64,000 nucleotides of DNA from Haloarcula sp. CBA1127 (lineage in GTDB: Archaea > Halobacteriota > Halobacteria > Halobacteriales > Haloarculaceae), in NCBI RefSeq assembly GCF_001485575.1, contig NZ_BCNB01000006.1, forward strand, positions 1 to 64,000. Direction: 5' to 3'. Made by a program: the position numbers and the translations under genes. The notes below the pieces were generated by a model, which did not search any database, was not told where the DNA came from, and saw only the letters and a program-made list of their open reading frames with translations. This document shows positions 51,325 to 60,830 of this stretch, one piece after another. Position 1 is the first letter of the stretch. Every line of letters starts with the position of its first letter.

Positions 51325-52677
51325 TCAGTCGAGTAATGACGTTCCGTCAGCCCGTGGTCCGAGTTGTGGGCCGAGCACGTCGGCGTCGGGGTCGATAACG
51401 CGGCGCTGCTCGTAGTCCGTCGAGCGCTCAACGGGCGTCCGGCCGATGGCGGTAATCATGTCGGCGTACTCCTGGAACGACCGGAACTCGCCGTAGTCGC
51501 CGCCGGCGCGCTTGGTGATCTCTTCGGAGAGAATCGTCCCCATGAAGTCGTCCGCGCCGCAGGTGAGCATCTTCAAGCCCTGCGTGTCACCGTATTTGAC
51601 CCACGAGGCCTGAATGTGGTCGACGTTGTCGAGGAAAAGCCGTGAGACGGCGATCATCAGTTCGTCCTCGTCGACCGTCGCGCCGCCGTCGACCATGCCA
51701 CGTTCGTACAGCGGCGTCTCCTCGTGGACAAAGGATAGCGGGACGAACTCCGTGATTGCGCCGGTCCGGTCCTGCAAGTCACGGATGCGCTTCAGGTGCA
51801 GCGCGCGGTGGCGCTCGTTCTCGACGTGGCCGTACATCATTGTCGAGGTCATATCGAGGCCGACTGACGCGGCCGCCTCCATCGCTTCGAGCCACTCGTC
51901 AGTACGGATCTTCCCCGGACAGATAACGTCGCGGACCTCGTCGACGAGGATTTCGGCGGCGGTGCCGGGCACGCTGTCGAGGCCAGCGTCTTGAAGGCGA
52001 CCGTACACCTCCTCGTAGGACCAGTCGGTGCCGCGGCGGGCGTGATAGGCTTCCTCCGGCGTCATCGAGTGGACGTGGACACCGCCGACGTTCATCGCCC
52101 GGATCTGTTCACAGTAGGTGGCCGGGTCCGTCTCGTACTCGTCGGGCGAGCGGTAGTTCAGGTCCCCGCGGTCGCTCGTCTCCAGTATCTCCCGGTGTTC
52201 GTCGTCCAGGGCGAGCGCGGGATGGAGTCCAGACACCGAGCAGACCTCGTAGATGCCGCGGTCGAGGGCATCCCGTACGATTTCGCGGGATTCGCTCGGC
52301 GTCTTCGTGAAGCCGCCGTGGTCCTCCTGATAATCGCTGCGGAACTGCTCAGAGCGGTCCTTGAAGTTACAGAACAGACAGCCGGTGTTGCAGGCCGTCG
52401 TGACGTTGTTGTTGAGGTTCGCGACGAAGGTGACCTCGTCGCCGACAACCTCGGCCCGGCGGCGGTCAGCCGCTTCGAGCACCTGCTCTTTCCGGTCGTG
52501 GTCGATACCGTCCCGGTCGGTGCCCGTCGTAAAGAGTTCGACGGCGTCGTCGACTGTCAGTCGCGTCCCGTTTCTCGCCTTGGCGAGGGCGTTCTCGAAC
52601 GACTGGTCAGTCGTCGGACGGTGCTCGAACTCGGTGGAGCCGTCCGGAGTACCGACGGTCTCTGGGACGTCCGGCAT
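51325..52677 (-). CDS. cofH: FO synthase subunit CofH
   Basis: 450-residue radical SAM enzyme that joins tyrosine to 5-amino-6-ribitylaminouracil in F420 synthesis. Cluster cysteines CNTGCLFC (Cys96, Cys100, Cys103). AMNVGGVHVHSMTPEEAYHARRG, MYGHVENERHRALHLKRIRDLQ and QASWVKYGDTQG are typical. The N-terminal 40 residues are acidic. It converges with cofG, 199 bp apart, so both FO synthase subunits are on facing transcripts. Confidence 0.95.
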   Translation of the reverse strand: MPDVPETVGTPDGSTEFEHRPTTDQSFENALAKARNGTRLTVDDAVELFTTGTDRDGIDHDRKEQVLEAADRRRAEVVGDEVTFVANLNNNVTTACNTGCLFCNFKDRSEQFRSDYQEDHGGFTKTPSESREIVRDALDRGIYEVCSVSGLHPALALDDEHREILETSDRGDLNYRSPDEYETDPATYCEQIRAMNVGGVHVHSMTPEEAYHARRGTDWSYEEVYGRLQDAGLDSVPGTAAEILVDEVRDVICPGKIRTDEWLEAMEAAASVGLDMTSTMMYGHVENERHRALHLKRIRDLQDRTGAITEFVPLSFVHEETPLYERGMVDGGATVDEDELMIAVSRLFLDNVDHIQASWVKYGDTQGLKMLTCGADDFMGTILSEEITKRAGGDYGEFRSFQEYADMITAIGRTPVERSTDYEQRRVIDPDADVLGPQLGPRADGTSLLD

Positions 52678-52791
52678 TGCTGGACAGGAGGGAAAGAACG
52701 GTCAAAAACGTATGGGTACGCACATGGTCCACAAGGTCGACAGGACCCCGTGTTCCGGGAGACAAGCGGCTGCAGTTCCGGGAGCGCTGCA

Positions 52792-53808
52792 TCAGGTCGG
52801 CAATACGCCGCCAATCCAGCCCCCGGTCTCGATGATAACCCATGCGACGAAGGCTGCATAAGCACCCAACAGCGCGTACGATTCACCTTCGCTCAACACG
52901 AGGTCGGTCCGGAGGACAGTGAACAGGAGAATCGTCGCCCCGGTCAGGACGCCGAACATCGGCACGGCCATCGCGAAGTCGACGGTCCACGTGCCAGCAA
53001 TGAGAACGCCAAGCGGGATAGCGACGAGTAGGTCGAACGTGTTCGAGCCGAGAACGTTTGCGAGCGACGTGACCCCGCGGTCGTCGCGGGCTGCTCTAAC
53101 ACTGACAAGTGTGTCGGGGAGACTCGTCGCCGCCGCGAGAATCGTCACACCGAGCAGAAACTCCTGAACGCCGGCGGCCCGACCGATGACGCTGACGGCG
53201 TGGACGAGGTTCTCCACGGCCACGAGGATGACAGCCAGACCAAGTAAAAGAAAGAGCCACTCCCGCCCGACCGAGATGTCGGCAGTCCAGTCCTCTTCGG
53301 GGTCGTGGTCGGCCGTATCCTGGTACTGGATGAAAACGTACAGCCCGTAGAGCGCGAGCGGGATCGCCGCCAGCGGTCGCGTGATGACGCCGGTGAGCGT
53401 GGCCTCGCCAGGGTAGTAGATGACCGCAAGCGCCATCGTGATGAGCAAGACTGAGACGGCGAGCATGTAGAACTGCGCCTCCTTGTAGACGAGTGTCCGG
53501 CTCGATTCGAGTTCGTCGTCCGTGGCGATGCCCGCGGCTGCGGGGATAATGAGAATGTTGAAGATTGCCGATCCGACGATTGCGCCGACACCAAGCGGCA
53601 TTGACCCGCCAAGCGCCGCGACGACGACGGTCGCGACCTCCGGGAAACTCGACCCGACGGCAACGATAATCGCTCCCTGCACGACCTCTGGGAGGCCGTA
53701 GTACGTCGCGAGCCGCTCGCTCGATGATTCGAGCCAGTCGCTCCCTTTCCAGATCGCGACCGTCGCTGCGACGATGATCGCAGCCTCAACCAACAGACTG
53801 GAAGCCAT
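52792..53808 (-). CDS. Na+/Ca2+ exchanger-type antiporter
   Basis: 338-residue CaCA-superfamily antiporter with about ten helices and two alpha repeats: VAVGSSFPEVATVVVAALGG...GAIVGSAIFNI and LAAATSLPDTLVSVRAARDDRGVTSLANVLGSNTFDLLV. Acidic ligands Glu and Asp sit in the SFPE and SLPD motifs. A hydrophilic loop of about 20 residues (DTADHDPEEDWTADIS) separates the halves. The ATG at 53808 gives MASSLLVEAAIIVAA. Divergent from purC. Confidence 0.92.
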   Translation of the reverse strand: MASSLLVEAAIIVAATVAIWKGSDWLESSSERLATYYGLPEVVQGAIIVAVGSSFPEVATVVVAALGGSMPLGVGAIVGSAIFNILIIPAAAGIATDDELESSRTLVYKEAQFYMLAVSVLLITMALAVIYYPGEATLTGVITRPLAAIPLALYGLYVFIQYQDTADHDPEEDWTADISVGREWLFLLLGLAVILVAVENLVHAVSVIGRAAGVQEFLLGVTILAAATSLPDTLVSVRAARDDRGVTSLANVLGSNTFDLLVAIPLGVLIAGTWTVDFAMAVPMFGVLTGATILLFTVLRTDLVLSEGESYALLGAYAAFVAWVIIETGGWIGGVLPT

Positions 53809-53959
53809 CAGGCGGTCAGTCGAAAGCCCGACAGAAAACGTTGCCTTCCGAGCGCAAGTGATACTGTCTGTAACGAATTTCGCCACCGCGAACATCTCAC
53901 AATAGTTACAGCCAACAGTATGAGAAACGTCTTTGTCCCCGGCCCGAAAGGCGGGCACA

Positions 53960-54994
53960 ATGACGAGCGTCAAGGAATTCCGCGTGGACGAACCGGCGAC
54001 GGCCGAGGCCCTCGGCCGCGGCGCGTTCGTGTTCACGGACGACTACTCCGTGTTCGACTGGGGCAAAATGCCGGACCAGATCCCCGACAAGGGCGCGTCG
54101 CTGTGTACGATGGGCGCGTACAACTTCCAGTTGCTCGAGGAGAACCACGTCCCGACTCACTACGAGGGCGTCAGACTCCCCGACAGCGACGAGGTGCGTG
54201 ACCTCGGCGAGGCGCTGTCGGCCGACGCCGCTCCCGAGGAGATGGTCATCGAACTCACGCAGGTCCCGGACCTCCCCTTCGAAGACGGGAGCTACGACTA
54301 CGACGCCTACCACGAGGGAGCGGATTCGAACTACCTCATTCCCCTGGAAATCGTGTTCCGCAACCGCGTCGGCGTCGGGTCGTCACTTCGTTCCCGGACC
54401 GAGCCTGCAGACCACGGGCTCGACTACGACACCTGGCCCGAGGACGTCGTCGACCTCGACGACCCCATCGTGGAGTTCTCGACGAAATACGAGGAGCAAG
54501 ACCGCTACCTCGACCGGGAGGCAGCCGACCGGATCGCCGGCACGGCCAGCATCGACCGCCTCGAAGAACTGGCTCGGGCGGTCAACCACATCGTCACCGA
54601 GCAAGCTGCCGAGGCTGACCTCGTCCACGAGGACGGGAAGATCGAGTGTCTGTACTACGACGGGGAGATCCGCGTGGCCGACGTGGTCGGCACGTTCGAC
54701 GAAAATCGCTTCTCCTACGAGGGCCAGCAGGTCTCGAAGGAGGTCATCCGCCAGTACCACAAGCGCACCCAGTCCGCGTGGGTCGAGGCCGTAAGCCAGG
54801 CCAAAAACGAGGCTGACGCGGAGGGCGTCGCTGACTGGAAAGCACTCTGTGACGAGTCGCCGCAGCCGCTCGACGATGACGTAATCCAGGTCGCTCGCGA
54901 CCTCTACTGTGCCGGCACGAACGCCTACGTCGGCGGCGACGTGTTCGACGCGCCGTCACTCGACGACGCCGTTGACGCCGCGAGCGAACTCTGA
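53960..54994 (+). CDS. purC: SAICAR synthetase PurC
   Basis: 344-residue phosphoribosylaminoimidazole-succinocarboxamide synthase, which ligates aspartate to CAIR in purine synthesis. ATP-binding and substrate motifs are [43 protein letters not shown] and [12 protein letters not shown]. It is about 100 residues longer than bacterial PurC. The ATG at 53960 gives [12 protein letters not shown]. purU is convergent, 24 bp downstream. Confidence 0.95.
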   Translation: MTSVKEFRVDEPATAEALGRGAFVFTDDYSVFDWGKMPDQIPDKGASLCTMGAYNFQLLEENHVPTHYEGVRLPDSDEVRDLGEALSADAAPEEMVIELTQVPDLPFEDGSYDYDAYHEGADSNYLIPLEIVFRNRVGVGSSLRSRTEPADHGLDYDTWPEDVVDLDDPIVEFSTKYEEQDRYLDREAADRIAGTASIDRLEELARAVNHIVTEQAAEADLVHEDGKIECLYYDGEIRVADVVGTFDENRFSYEGQQVSKEVIRQYHKRTQSAWVEAVSQAKNEADAEGVADWKALCDESPQPLDDDVIQVARDLYCAGTNAYVGGDVFDAPSLDDAVDAASEL

Positions 54995-55018
54995 GATATT
55001 TAAAAGTACAGCGCGTTT

Positions 55019-55993
55019 TCAGTCGTCAGCTTCTATTTCACCATCGTCCTCGGCGACGAACTCGCCGAGGCCGTCGATCGGGCGGTCGGGGTTCAGCTGG
55101 TCGAGTTTCTCCGGTGCACCAAGCTGGGCCGAGGTCTCCTCGGGGTCCCGCAGTTTCGTCCGGCCACGATGGACGTTCACCTCGTCGTTGAGGTGGAGCT
55201 TGATAGCCTCGATGAGTGCCTCGGCTTCGAGCGGCTGGCCGATCTGCTGGAGTTCTTCTTCGGTGGCATCGTCGGGGACGTTGAACGCGCGCTGGGTGAT
55301 GATCGGTCCCTGATCCAGATCCGTCGTCACGTAGTGGGCGGTGACGCCGGCGATGCGGACGCCCTCCTCGATAGCCTGCATATACGCCGACGCGCCGGGG
55401 AAGGCGGGCAGCAGGCTCGGGTGGACGTTGATGATCCGGCTCTCGTACCGGAAGACGACATCGGGCGAGAGGATGCGCATATACCGGGCCAGCGCGATGA
55501 GGTCAGCGTCGTACTGTGCGAGCAGATCGAGCAGTTGGTCCTCGTCCGGCGTCCCCTTCTCGTCGCCGATGTCGTGGAACGGAACGTCGTATTTGGCCGC
55601 CAGCGGTTCGAGGTCGTCGTGGTTCCCGATGACCACCTCGATGTCGGCCCCGAGGTCGCCGTTGGCCCACGCCTCGAACAGCGCCTCCAGACAGTGTGAC
55701 TCCTTCGTGACGAGGACGGCGATGGTCTGGGTCTCGCGGTCGGCGGGGAACCGGACTTGCACGTCGACGCCGAGTTCGTCGCCGAGTTCAGTGAGGTCTT
55801 CGCGGAGTTTCTCCTCCGTCGTCACCATCCCGGACGTGTCGACGCGCATGGTCATCCGGAAGACCCCCTCTCGGACAGCCTGATCGAGGTCTTCGATGTT
55901 GATGCTACGCTCGAACAGGAGCGAGGTCACTTCGGCGATGAGGCCCGTGTCGTCCTCACCGACGACCGTAATCTCGGTCAAACCGCGAGTCAC
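55019..55993 (-). CDS. purU: Formyltetrahydrofolate deformylase PurU
   Basis: 324-residue enzyme that releases formate from 10-formyl-THF. It has an N-terminal ACT domain (EITVVGEDDTGLIAEVTSLLFERSINIEDLDQ) and a formyl-transferase-fold domain with catalytic Asn/His/Asp in NVHPSLLPAF, VTAHYVTTDLDQGPII and VIGNHDDLEPLA. A roughly 40-residue acidic C-terminal extension is unusual. GTG at 55993 (VTRGLTEITVVG) is the best start. The adjacent purC suggests a link to purine one-carbon supply. Confidence 0.93.
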   Translation of the reverse strand: MTRGLTEITVVGEDDTGLIAEVTSLLFERSINIEDLDQAVREGVFRMTMRVDTSGMVTTEEKLREDLTELGDELGVDVQVRFPADRETQTIAVLVTKESHCLEALFEAWANGDLGADIEVVIGNHDDLEPLAAKYDVPFHDIGDEKGTPDEDQLLDLLAQYDADLIALARYMRILSPDVVFRYESRIINVHPSLLPAFPGASAYMQAIEEGVRIAGVTAHYVTTDLDQGPIITQRAFNVPDDATEEELQQIGQPLEAEALIEAIKLHLNDEVNVHRGRTKLRDPEETSAQLGAPEKLDQLNPDRPIDGLGEFVAEDDGEIEADD

Positions 55994-56122
55994 GATACCC
56001 ACCTCCGGACAGCGTCGTGATTCATTTGACGCAGAGTCGGCAGTCCCACGGCAAAAGCCTTCGTTTTCCACCGAGCGTGGCCGCCAACCATTTGTGTGTT
56101 AGTCCGTGAACGTCTGGTCGTA

Positions 56123-56998
56123 ATGAGTGATTCGCCGACCGTTCTCTGTGTCCAGTCGGACGCCGACGAGCGCGCCGAGACAGCCGGCGCGCTTGCCGAC
56201 GCCGGACTGGCTGTCGAGGGAGTTGGGTCCCTCGATACGTTGACCGCAGCACTTGACCGGTCGGTCGACTGCGTTGTGACGGCCTTCGATCTTCCAGACG
56301 GGGACGGGTTCGACGTGGTAGACACGGTCCGTGCAGTGAACCCGGCCTGTGTTGTGACTCTCTATACGGAACACGCACCGTCGGACCTCCCCCGCGGCGG
56401 GCCCGAACAGGTCGTCGAATACGTGCCGCGGACGGTTCCAGAGTCCCGGGAGCGGCTTGCAGATGTGGCTGCCATGGCTGCCGCCGAGGTAACGCAGGCG
56501 GCCTACCCGGTTCCGGAGACCGAGACGGAGCGGCTGGCCGCAGTCCAGCGGTACGATGTCGACCAGTTGGCGGCAATCGACGCGTTCGGCCGGCTGACGG
56601 CGCTGATGGCCAGTCACTTCGACATCGACGTGGCCTTTGTCGGCCTCATGGACGAACACGAGGAGCGGTTCGTGGCGTGTGAAGGAGCCAACTGGCGGAC
56701 CCTCGCCCGCGAGGACACCATCTGCACCCATACGATTCTCTCGGACGAGACGATGGTCGTCGAAGACACCCACGAAGACCCCCGCTTCGCCGAGGTCGAT
56801 GCACTGAAACGGCTCAATATCAGGTCCTACGCCGGCGTCCGAATCACGGACAAGCAAGGGAATGCGATCGGTGCCGTCTGTTGCACCGACGGCGGACCGC
56901 GGCGTTACACGCAGACCGAACTAGACGACCTTCAGCGGTTCGCTGACGAGGTCGAGGAACAACTGCTGTTGCGACGCCGGCTGCAGGGGGATCACTGA
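56123..56998 (+). CDS. Degenerate receiver-GAF protein
   Basis: 291-residue cytoplasmic sensor. The N-terminal domain (1-115) has the receiver fold (VLCVQSDADERAETAGALADAGLAVEGV), but the phosphoacceptor position is Ala54 in VVTAFDLPDGDGFDVV, not Asp. A linker leads to a GAF domain (about 150-285): DIDVAFVGLMDEHEERFVACEGANW, ICTHTILSDETMVVEDTHEDPRF and YAGVRITDKQGNAIGAVCC. No kinase domain follows. It overlaps the next gene by one base (TGATG). Ligand unknown. Confidence 0.85.
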   Translation: MSDSPTVLCVQSDADERAETAGALADAGLAVEGVGSLDTLTAALDRSVDCVVTAFDLPDGDGFDVVDTVRAVNPACVVTLYTEHAPSDLPRGGPEQVVEYVPRTVPESRERLADVAAMAAAEVTQAAYPVPETETERLAAVQRYDVDQLAAIDAFGRLTALMASHFDIDVAFVGLMDEHEERFVACEGANWRTLAREDTICTHTILSDETMVVEDTHEDPRFAEVDALKRLNIRSYAGVRITDKQGNAIGAVCCTDGGPRRYTQTELDDLQRFADEVEEQLLLRRRLQGDH

Positions 56999-57657
56999 TG
57001 TCACAGCGACGAGACGACCGATACACGTTCGACGGCCTGCCGCTGAATCCGGTCGAACCGGGGACGAGCCTGCTCGTGACCGGCCCTGTTCTGAGCGGAG
57101 CGCGGGAGATGGGACTGCGACTGCTCTGTAGTCCCGATACCGACGGCGGGACCGTCCTCGTTGCGACAGACAGCGACGCCACGACGATATTGGCAGACTT
57201 CGAGCGCCACGGCGGTGCGCTCGACCGCGAGCGGGTCCGCGTCATCGATTGCGCACAGGAAAGCGGCGACCTGCCGGAGGACAGCGTGTCGGCAGTCAAC
57301 ACGCCGGGGGACCTGACCGGTATCGGTATCGAGTACTCCGGCCAGTACGAATCGACGTACGCCAGCGGCTACACGCGAGTCCGCACCGGCATCATCACGC
57401 TGACGCCGTTGCTCGTCTACAGCGACGACGTCAGGGCAGTGTACCGGTTCCTCAACACAATCACCGGCCGGGTCGGAACTGCAGACGGGCTGGGTATCTG
57501 CGTGCTCGACCCGAACGCCCACGAGGAGCAGGTCGTCGAAAGCGTGGCACAGTTTTTCGACGGGCGGGTCGACGTTCGCGCCGACCAGGGTGCCCTCGAT
57601 CTCCGGGTGGCCGGCCTGCGCGACCAGCCGACCAACTGGACGCCGGTCGGGACGTGA
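56998..57657 (+). CDS. KaiC-like ATPase fold with degenerate P-loop
   Basis: 219-residue protein of the RecA/KaiC-like type found in haloarchaeal HTR-like proteins. The N-terminal strand-loop LLVTGPVLSGAREMGLRL sits where a Walker A would be but lacks the Lys-Ser/Thr. GTVLVATDSDATTILADFERHGG and LLVYSDDVRAVYRFLNTITGRVGTADGLGICVLD are the later strands. It probably does not hydrolyse ATP. Coupled to the receiver-GAF gene by overlapping stop and start. Function unknown. Confidence 0.75.
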   Translation: MSQRRDDRYTFDGLPLNPVEPGTSLLVTGPVLSGAREMGLRLLCSPDTDGGTVLVATDSDATTILADFERHGGALDRERVRVIDCAQESGDLPEDSVSAVNTPGDLTGIGIEYSGQYESTYASGYTRVRTGIITLTPLLVYSDDVRAVYRFLNTITGRVGTADGLGICVLDPNAHEEQVVESVAQFFDGRVDVRADQGALDLRVAGLRDQPTNWTPVGT

Positions 57658-57708
57658 CCTGTCGGGAGAACACAAGCGTTTTCTCCGCTGCCCGCTCGCT
57701 TGCCAGTA

Positions 57709-57963
57709 ATGACTGCCTTTACCGCGACCGTCACCGTCCGGCTCAAGCGGGGCGTCCTCGACCCCGAGGCCGAGACGACACAGCGCTCACTAGAACGGCT
57801 CGGTTTCGATCTGAACGATCTCCGCTCGGCAGACGTGTTCGAGCTGGATCTCGACGCCGACAGCGCCGACGACGCGGCCGAGCGCGCCGAGGAGATGGCC
57901 GAGCGGCTTCTGGCGAACCCGACCATCCACGACTACGACGTCGAGGTGACCGAGACAGAATGA
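57709..57963 (+). CDS. purS: FGAM synthase subunit PurS
   Basis: 84-residue PurS, the small subunit of three-part formylglycinamidine ribonucleotide synthase (PurSQL). Motif FTATVTVRLKRGVLDPEAETTQRSLERLGF is characteristic. The start at 57709 gives MTAFTATVTVRLKRG. purQ follows 52 bp downstream; purL is not in the window. Confidence 0.95.
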   Translation: MTAFTATVTVRLKRGVLDPEAETTQRSLERLGFDLNDLRSADVFELDLDADSADDAAERAEEMAERLLANPTIHDYDVEVTETE

Positions 57964-58015
57964 CCAGCGCCCCGAAACGGACGGCAGTAGCCTGTTCCCA
58001 CACAGGGTGGTCTCT

Positions 58016-58693
58016 GTGACGATTGCCGTCATCCAGTTCGGCGGGTCGAACTGCGACCGGGACGCCGTCCAGGCCCTGGAATCACTGGACTTCGACGCCG
58101 AACTCGTCTGGCACGAGGACGGACTTCCCAAAAATATCGAGGGCGTCGTCCTCCCCGGCGGCTTCTCCTACGGCGATTACCTCCGTGCCGGCGCGATGGC
58201 CGCCCGCTCGCCAATCATGGCCGAAATCCGCGAAGCCGCGAGCGAGGGAACGCCGGTACTCGGCATCTGCAACGGCGCACAGATCGGCTGTGAGTCGTCG
58301 CTGACTCCCGGCGCGTTCACGACCAACGAGAGCGCCCGCTTCCAGTGTGAGCACGTCCACCTGCGCGTCGAGAACGCCGACACGCCCTGGACCAGCCAGT
58401 ACGAGGACGGCGAGGTCGTCGAACTCCCGATCGCTCACGGCGAGGGTCGCTACGAGATCACTGACGAGCGTCTGGACGAACTCGAAGCCGAGGACCGGAT
58501 CCTGTTCAAGTACTGTGACGAGGACGGGACTGTCACACCCGAGGCGAACCCGAACGGCTCAAAGCACAGCGTGGCCGGCGTCATCGGCGAAGACGAACAC
58601 GTCGCCGTCATGATGCCCCACCCGGAGCGGGCGACACTGTCGGACCTCGGTCGGACCGACGGCCGCGGCGTTCTCACGGGCTTCGCTGACTAA
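58016..58693 (+). CDS. purQ: FGAM synthase glutaminase subunit PurQ
   Basis: 225-residue class I amidotransferase that supplies ammonia to FGAM synthase. The nucleophile motif GICNGAQIG is intact, with catalytic His and Glu in MMPHPERA. GTG at 58016 (VTIAVIQFGGSNCDRD) is preferred over GTG three codons earlier because family members begin here. It forms an operon with purS. Confidence 0.95.
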   Translation: MTIAVIQFGGSNCDRDAVQALESLDFDAELVWHEDGLPKNIEGVVLPGGFSYGDYLRAGAMAARSPIMAEIREAASEGTPVLGICNGAQIGCESSLTPGAFTTNESARFQCEHVHLRVENADTPWTSQYEDGEVVELPIAHGEGRYEITDERLDELEAEDRILFKYCDEDGTVTPEANPNGSKHSVAGVIGEDEHVAVMMPHPERATLSDLGRTDGRGVLTGFAD

Positions 58694-59154
58694 CGCTTGC
58701 AGATCAGACTGTCACTGCGGCAATTTTATAACCGACTGGAATACATCCGAACAGCCGCGGGGCTATCCGGGTTTGTCTCAAAGGGGAAGGGACCAGCGGA
58801 GCGTGTGACATAGTCCGGCGGTCCCTATATTGGCCTTGGCGGTCAAGCCGTATAAATACACGCGTACCGGAGTGGAAGTGAAATCGAGGAGTACAAAGCA
58901 TTTGGCTGCGTCTGATGGCGATAGAGTGCATCAGCCACTCGCATTTGCTCTCGGCAGCGAGTCATCGCTGACGGGGGAGCCCTCTTCCCCCTCGTTTCGT
59001 GTCTACCACGAGTGGCTACGCTGTCGCTAGTTCTTCTCAGGATAACGAGCCGCGAGGGTGTCCGCCATCGCTGTCGCCCATACAGACCTAACAGAATAGA
59101 TACGTTGGTTTATCCATGATAAATTATATTTGCTATTAGGTCAACGATGTATCT
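58694..59154. other. 461-bp gene-free stretch, possible structured RNA
   Basis: No supported protein gene. It holds a paired GGGACC (58789-58794) and GGTCCC (58820-58825), a TATA-like TATAAATA at 58851-58858, then a cluster of hairpins (58903-59011). From about 59085 it is AT-rich and should contain the tupA promoter. See the ncRNA entry. Confidence 0.6.
58878..59035 (+). ncRNA. Candidate hairpin-rich non-coding RNA
   Basis: Downstream of TATAAATA (58851-58858) four stem-loops follow in about 110 bases: CTGATG/CATCAG (58912-58934), CAGCGA(GTCA)TCGCTG (58955-58970), GGGGGA(N7)TCCCCC (58973-58991) and TCGTG(TCTAC)CACGA (58997-59011). Two of them also allow an alternative TGGCTG/CAGCCA pairing. 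It matches neither SRP RNA nor RNase P RNA. The ends are approximate. Confidence 0.4.
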
Positions 59155-60111
59155 ATGCCGATACAACGACGAGAGTTCATTGCGGCGATAGGGACAAGCG
59201 CGTTAGCAACTACCGCCGGGTGTGCGCAGTCCGGGGAAGGTAGCGGCCAGACCGAAGCGGGAACGGAAACGGGGGGCGGCGGTCAGCCAGGGGTGGCCGG
59301 CGAAACTCTGACGCTTACGACAACGACGAGTACGTACGACACAGGCCTGCTAGACGAGATCCACCCCGACTTCGAGGATATGTACGGCGTGTCGGTCGAC
59401 GCAGTCGCACAGGGGACCGGTGCAGCCCTCGAATCAGCCCGCAACGGTGACTCGGACATCGTGATGGTCCACGCCCGCGGCCTCGAAGACGAGTTCATGC
59501 GCAACGGATACGGCGTCAACCGCCGGGACCTGATGTTCAACGACTTCGTCATCGTCGGCCCCGAAGACGACCCGGCAGGGATTCAGGGCATGGGTTCGGC
59601 GACCGATGCACTGACAACTATCGCCGAGTCGGAGGCCCAGTTCGTCTCACGCGGGGACAACTCCGGCACCCACACCAAGGAACTCAACCTCTGGGAGGCC
59701 GCGGGAACCGAGCCGGGCGGCGACTGGTATCAGGAGACCGGGACCGGCATGGGCGAGGCACTGAACATCGCCAACCAGCAGGGCGCGTACACGCTCTCGG
59801 ACCGCGGGACGTACATCTCCCAGCGCTCGGAGATCGACCTCGTCATTCTGGTGCAGGGGCCGATAGAGGACGGGCCGGAAATCCTCGCGAACCCCTACGG
59901 GATTATGGCGGTCAATCCCGGCGTCCACGACAACGCGAACTACGACCTGGCGATGGCATACATCGGCTGGATCACCAGCCCCGGCACCCAGGACGCGATT
60001 GCGAACTATCAGGTCAACGGGGAACAGCTGTTCTTCCCGGAAGCCGTCTCCGAAAACCCCGACTTCCAGCAGTACGTTCCGGAAGGGTGGAGTAGCGACT
60101 CGGACGAGTAA
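59155..60111 (+). CDS. tupA: Tungstate-binding lipoprotein TupA
   Basis: 318-residue substrate-binding protein of the tungstate ABC importer. Tat-like signal RREFIAAIG with lipobox (Cys23), an acidic linker, then the TupA signature [14 protein letters not shown] and [13 protein letters not shown], which bind the oxyanion. [14 protein letters not shown] and [14 protein letters not shown] are also typical. The preference for tungstate over molybdate is inferred from similarity. First gene of the tupABC operon. Confidence 0.92.
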   Translation: MPIQRREFIAAIGTSALATTAGCAQSGEGSGQTEAGTETGGGGQPGVAGETLTLTTTTSTYDTGLLDEIHPDFEDMYGVSVDAVAQGTGAALESARNGDSDIVMVHARGLEDEFMRNGYGVNRRDLMFNDFVIVGPEDDPAGIQGMGSATDALTTIAESEAQFVSRGDNSGTHTKELNLWEAAGTEPGGDWYQETGTGMGEALNIANQQGAYTLSDRGTYISQRSEIDLVILVQGPIEDGPEILANPYGIMAVNPGVHDNANYDLAMAYIGWITSPGTQDAIANYQVNGEQLFFPEAVSENPDFQQYVPEGWSSDSDE

Positions 60112-60113
60112 GC

Positions 60114-60830
60114 GTGCCCGTCGAGTCAGTCGGACACCTGCCGATGGCCGTCGTCGACCTTCCGTTCCGGGACGGCTACGTGTCGAGCATCATTTACGTT
60201 TCGCTGTACGTGAGCGTCATCGCCGTGACACTGAGCACGCTGTTCAGCCTCCCGATCGCCGTGGTGATGGGGTTTTCTGACTTTCCCGGCAAGCAGTTCG
60301 TGAAGTCAGTCATCAACACTGGGATGGGGTTTCCAAGCGTGGTCGTCGGTCTTCTCGTCCTGTTTACCGTCTCGAACCAGGGACCGCTGGGGGACCTAGA
60401 GCTGATATTCACCAAGGAGGCGATGATCATGTCTCAGTTCGTCCTGGCAACACCGCCGATTACGGCGATCAGTCTCGCGGCTATCAGTGGCGTCGACGAC
60501 AACGTCCAAGACGCCGCGCACGTCCTCGGTGGAACACGCCTCGACGTGGCGCTAGTCGTGCTCAAAGAAGCCCGATACGGCATCGCGACAGCGGTGCTTG
60601 CGGGCTTTGGCCGTGCCATCAGCGAAGTCGGGTCCGTGCTCATCGTCGGCGGGAACATCACGAGCGCACGCGGCATCTCGAAGACGCGGACGCTAACGAC
60701 CGCGATTCAACTCGAAGCCCGACAGGGACAGTACGAGACGGCGATGATTCTCGGGGCCGTGCTGGTCACGCTCGTGTTGACGGTCAACGCTATCGTCATC
60801 CGACTGGGCGACCAGGGGGTGCAGCGATAA
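60114..60830 (+). CDS. tupB: Tungstate ABC permease TupB
   Basis: 238-residue permease with five to six predicted helices and the coupling loop [41 protein letters not shown] at 60114, two bases after the tupA stop, suggests coupling; an ATG at 60144 is the alternative. It pairs with the TupC ATPase, overlapping its start by one base. Confidence 0.92.
   Translation: MPVESVGHLPMAVVDLPFRDGYVSSIIYVSLYVSVIAVTLSTLFSLPIAVVMGFSDFPGKQFVKSVINTGMGFPSVVVGLLVLFTVSNQGPLGDLELIFTKEAMIMSQFVLATPPITAISLAAISGVDDNVQDAAHVLGGTRLDVALVVLKEARYGIATAVLAGFGRAISEVGSVLIVGGNITSARGISKTRTLTTAIQLEARQGQYETAMILGAVLVTLVLTVNAIVIRLGDQGVQR

Noticed and set aside
51991..53031. A 346-codon plus-strand frame over the cofH start and the exchanger gene
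   Set aside because: It overlaps two well-supported minus-strand genes and encodes a low-complexity, Arg-rich product.
58830..59030. A 66-codon plus-strand frame in the purQ-tupA gap
   Set aside because: Composition is not protein-like and the region is better explained as hairpin-rich non-coding DNA.
58741..59040. SRP RNA or RNase P RNA
   Set aside because: The conserved SRP helix 8 sequence and the RNase P core motifs were looked for and are absent.
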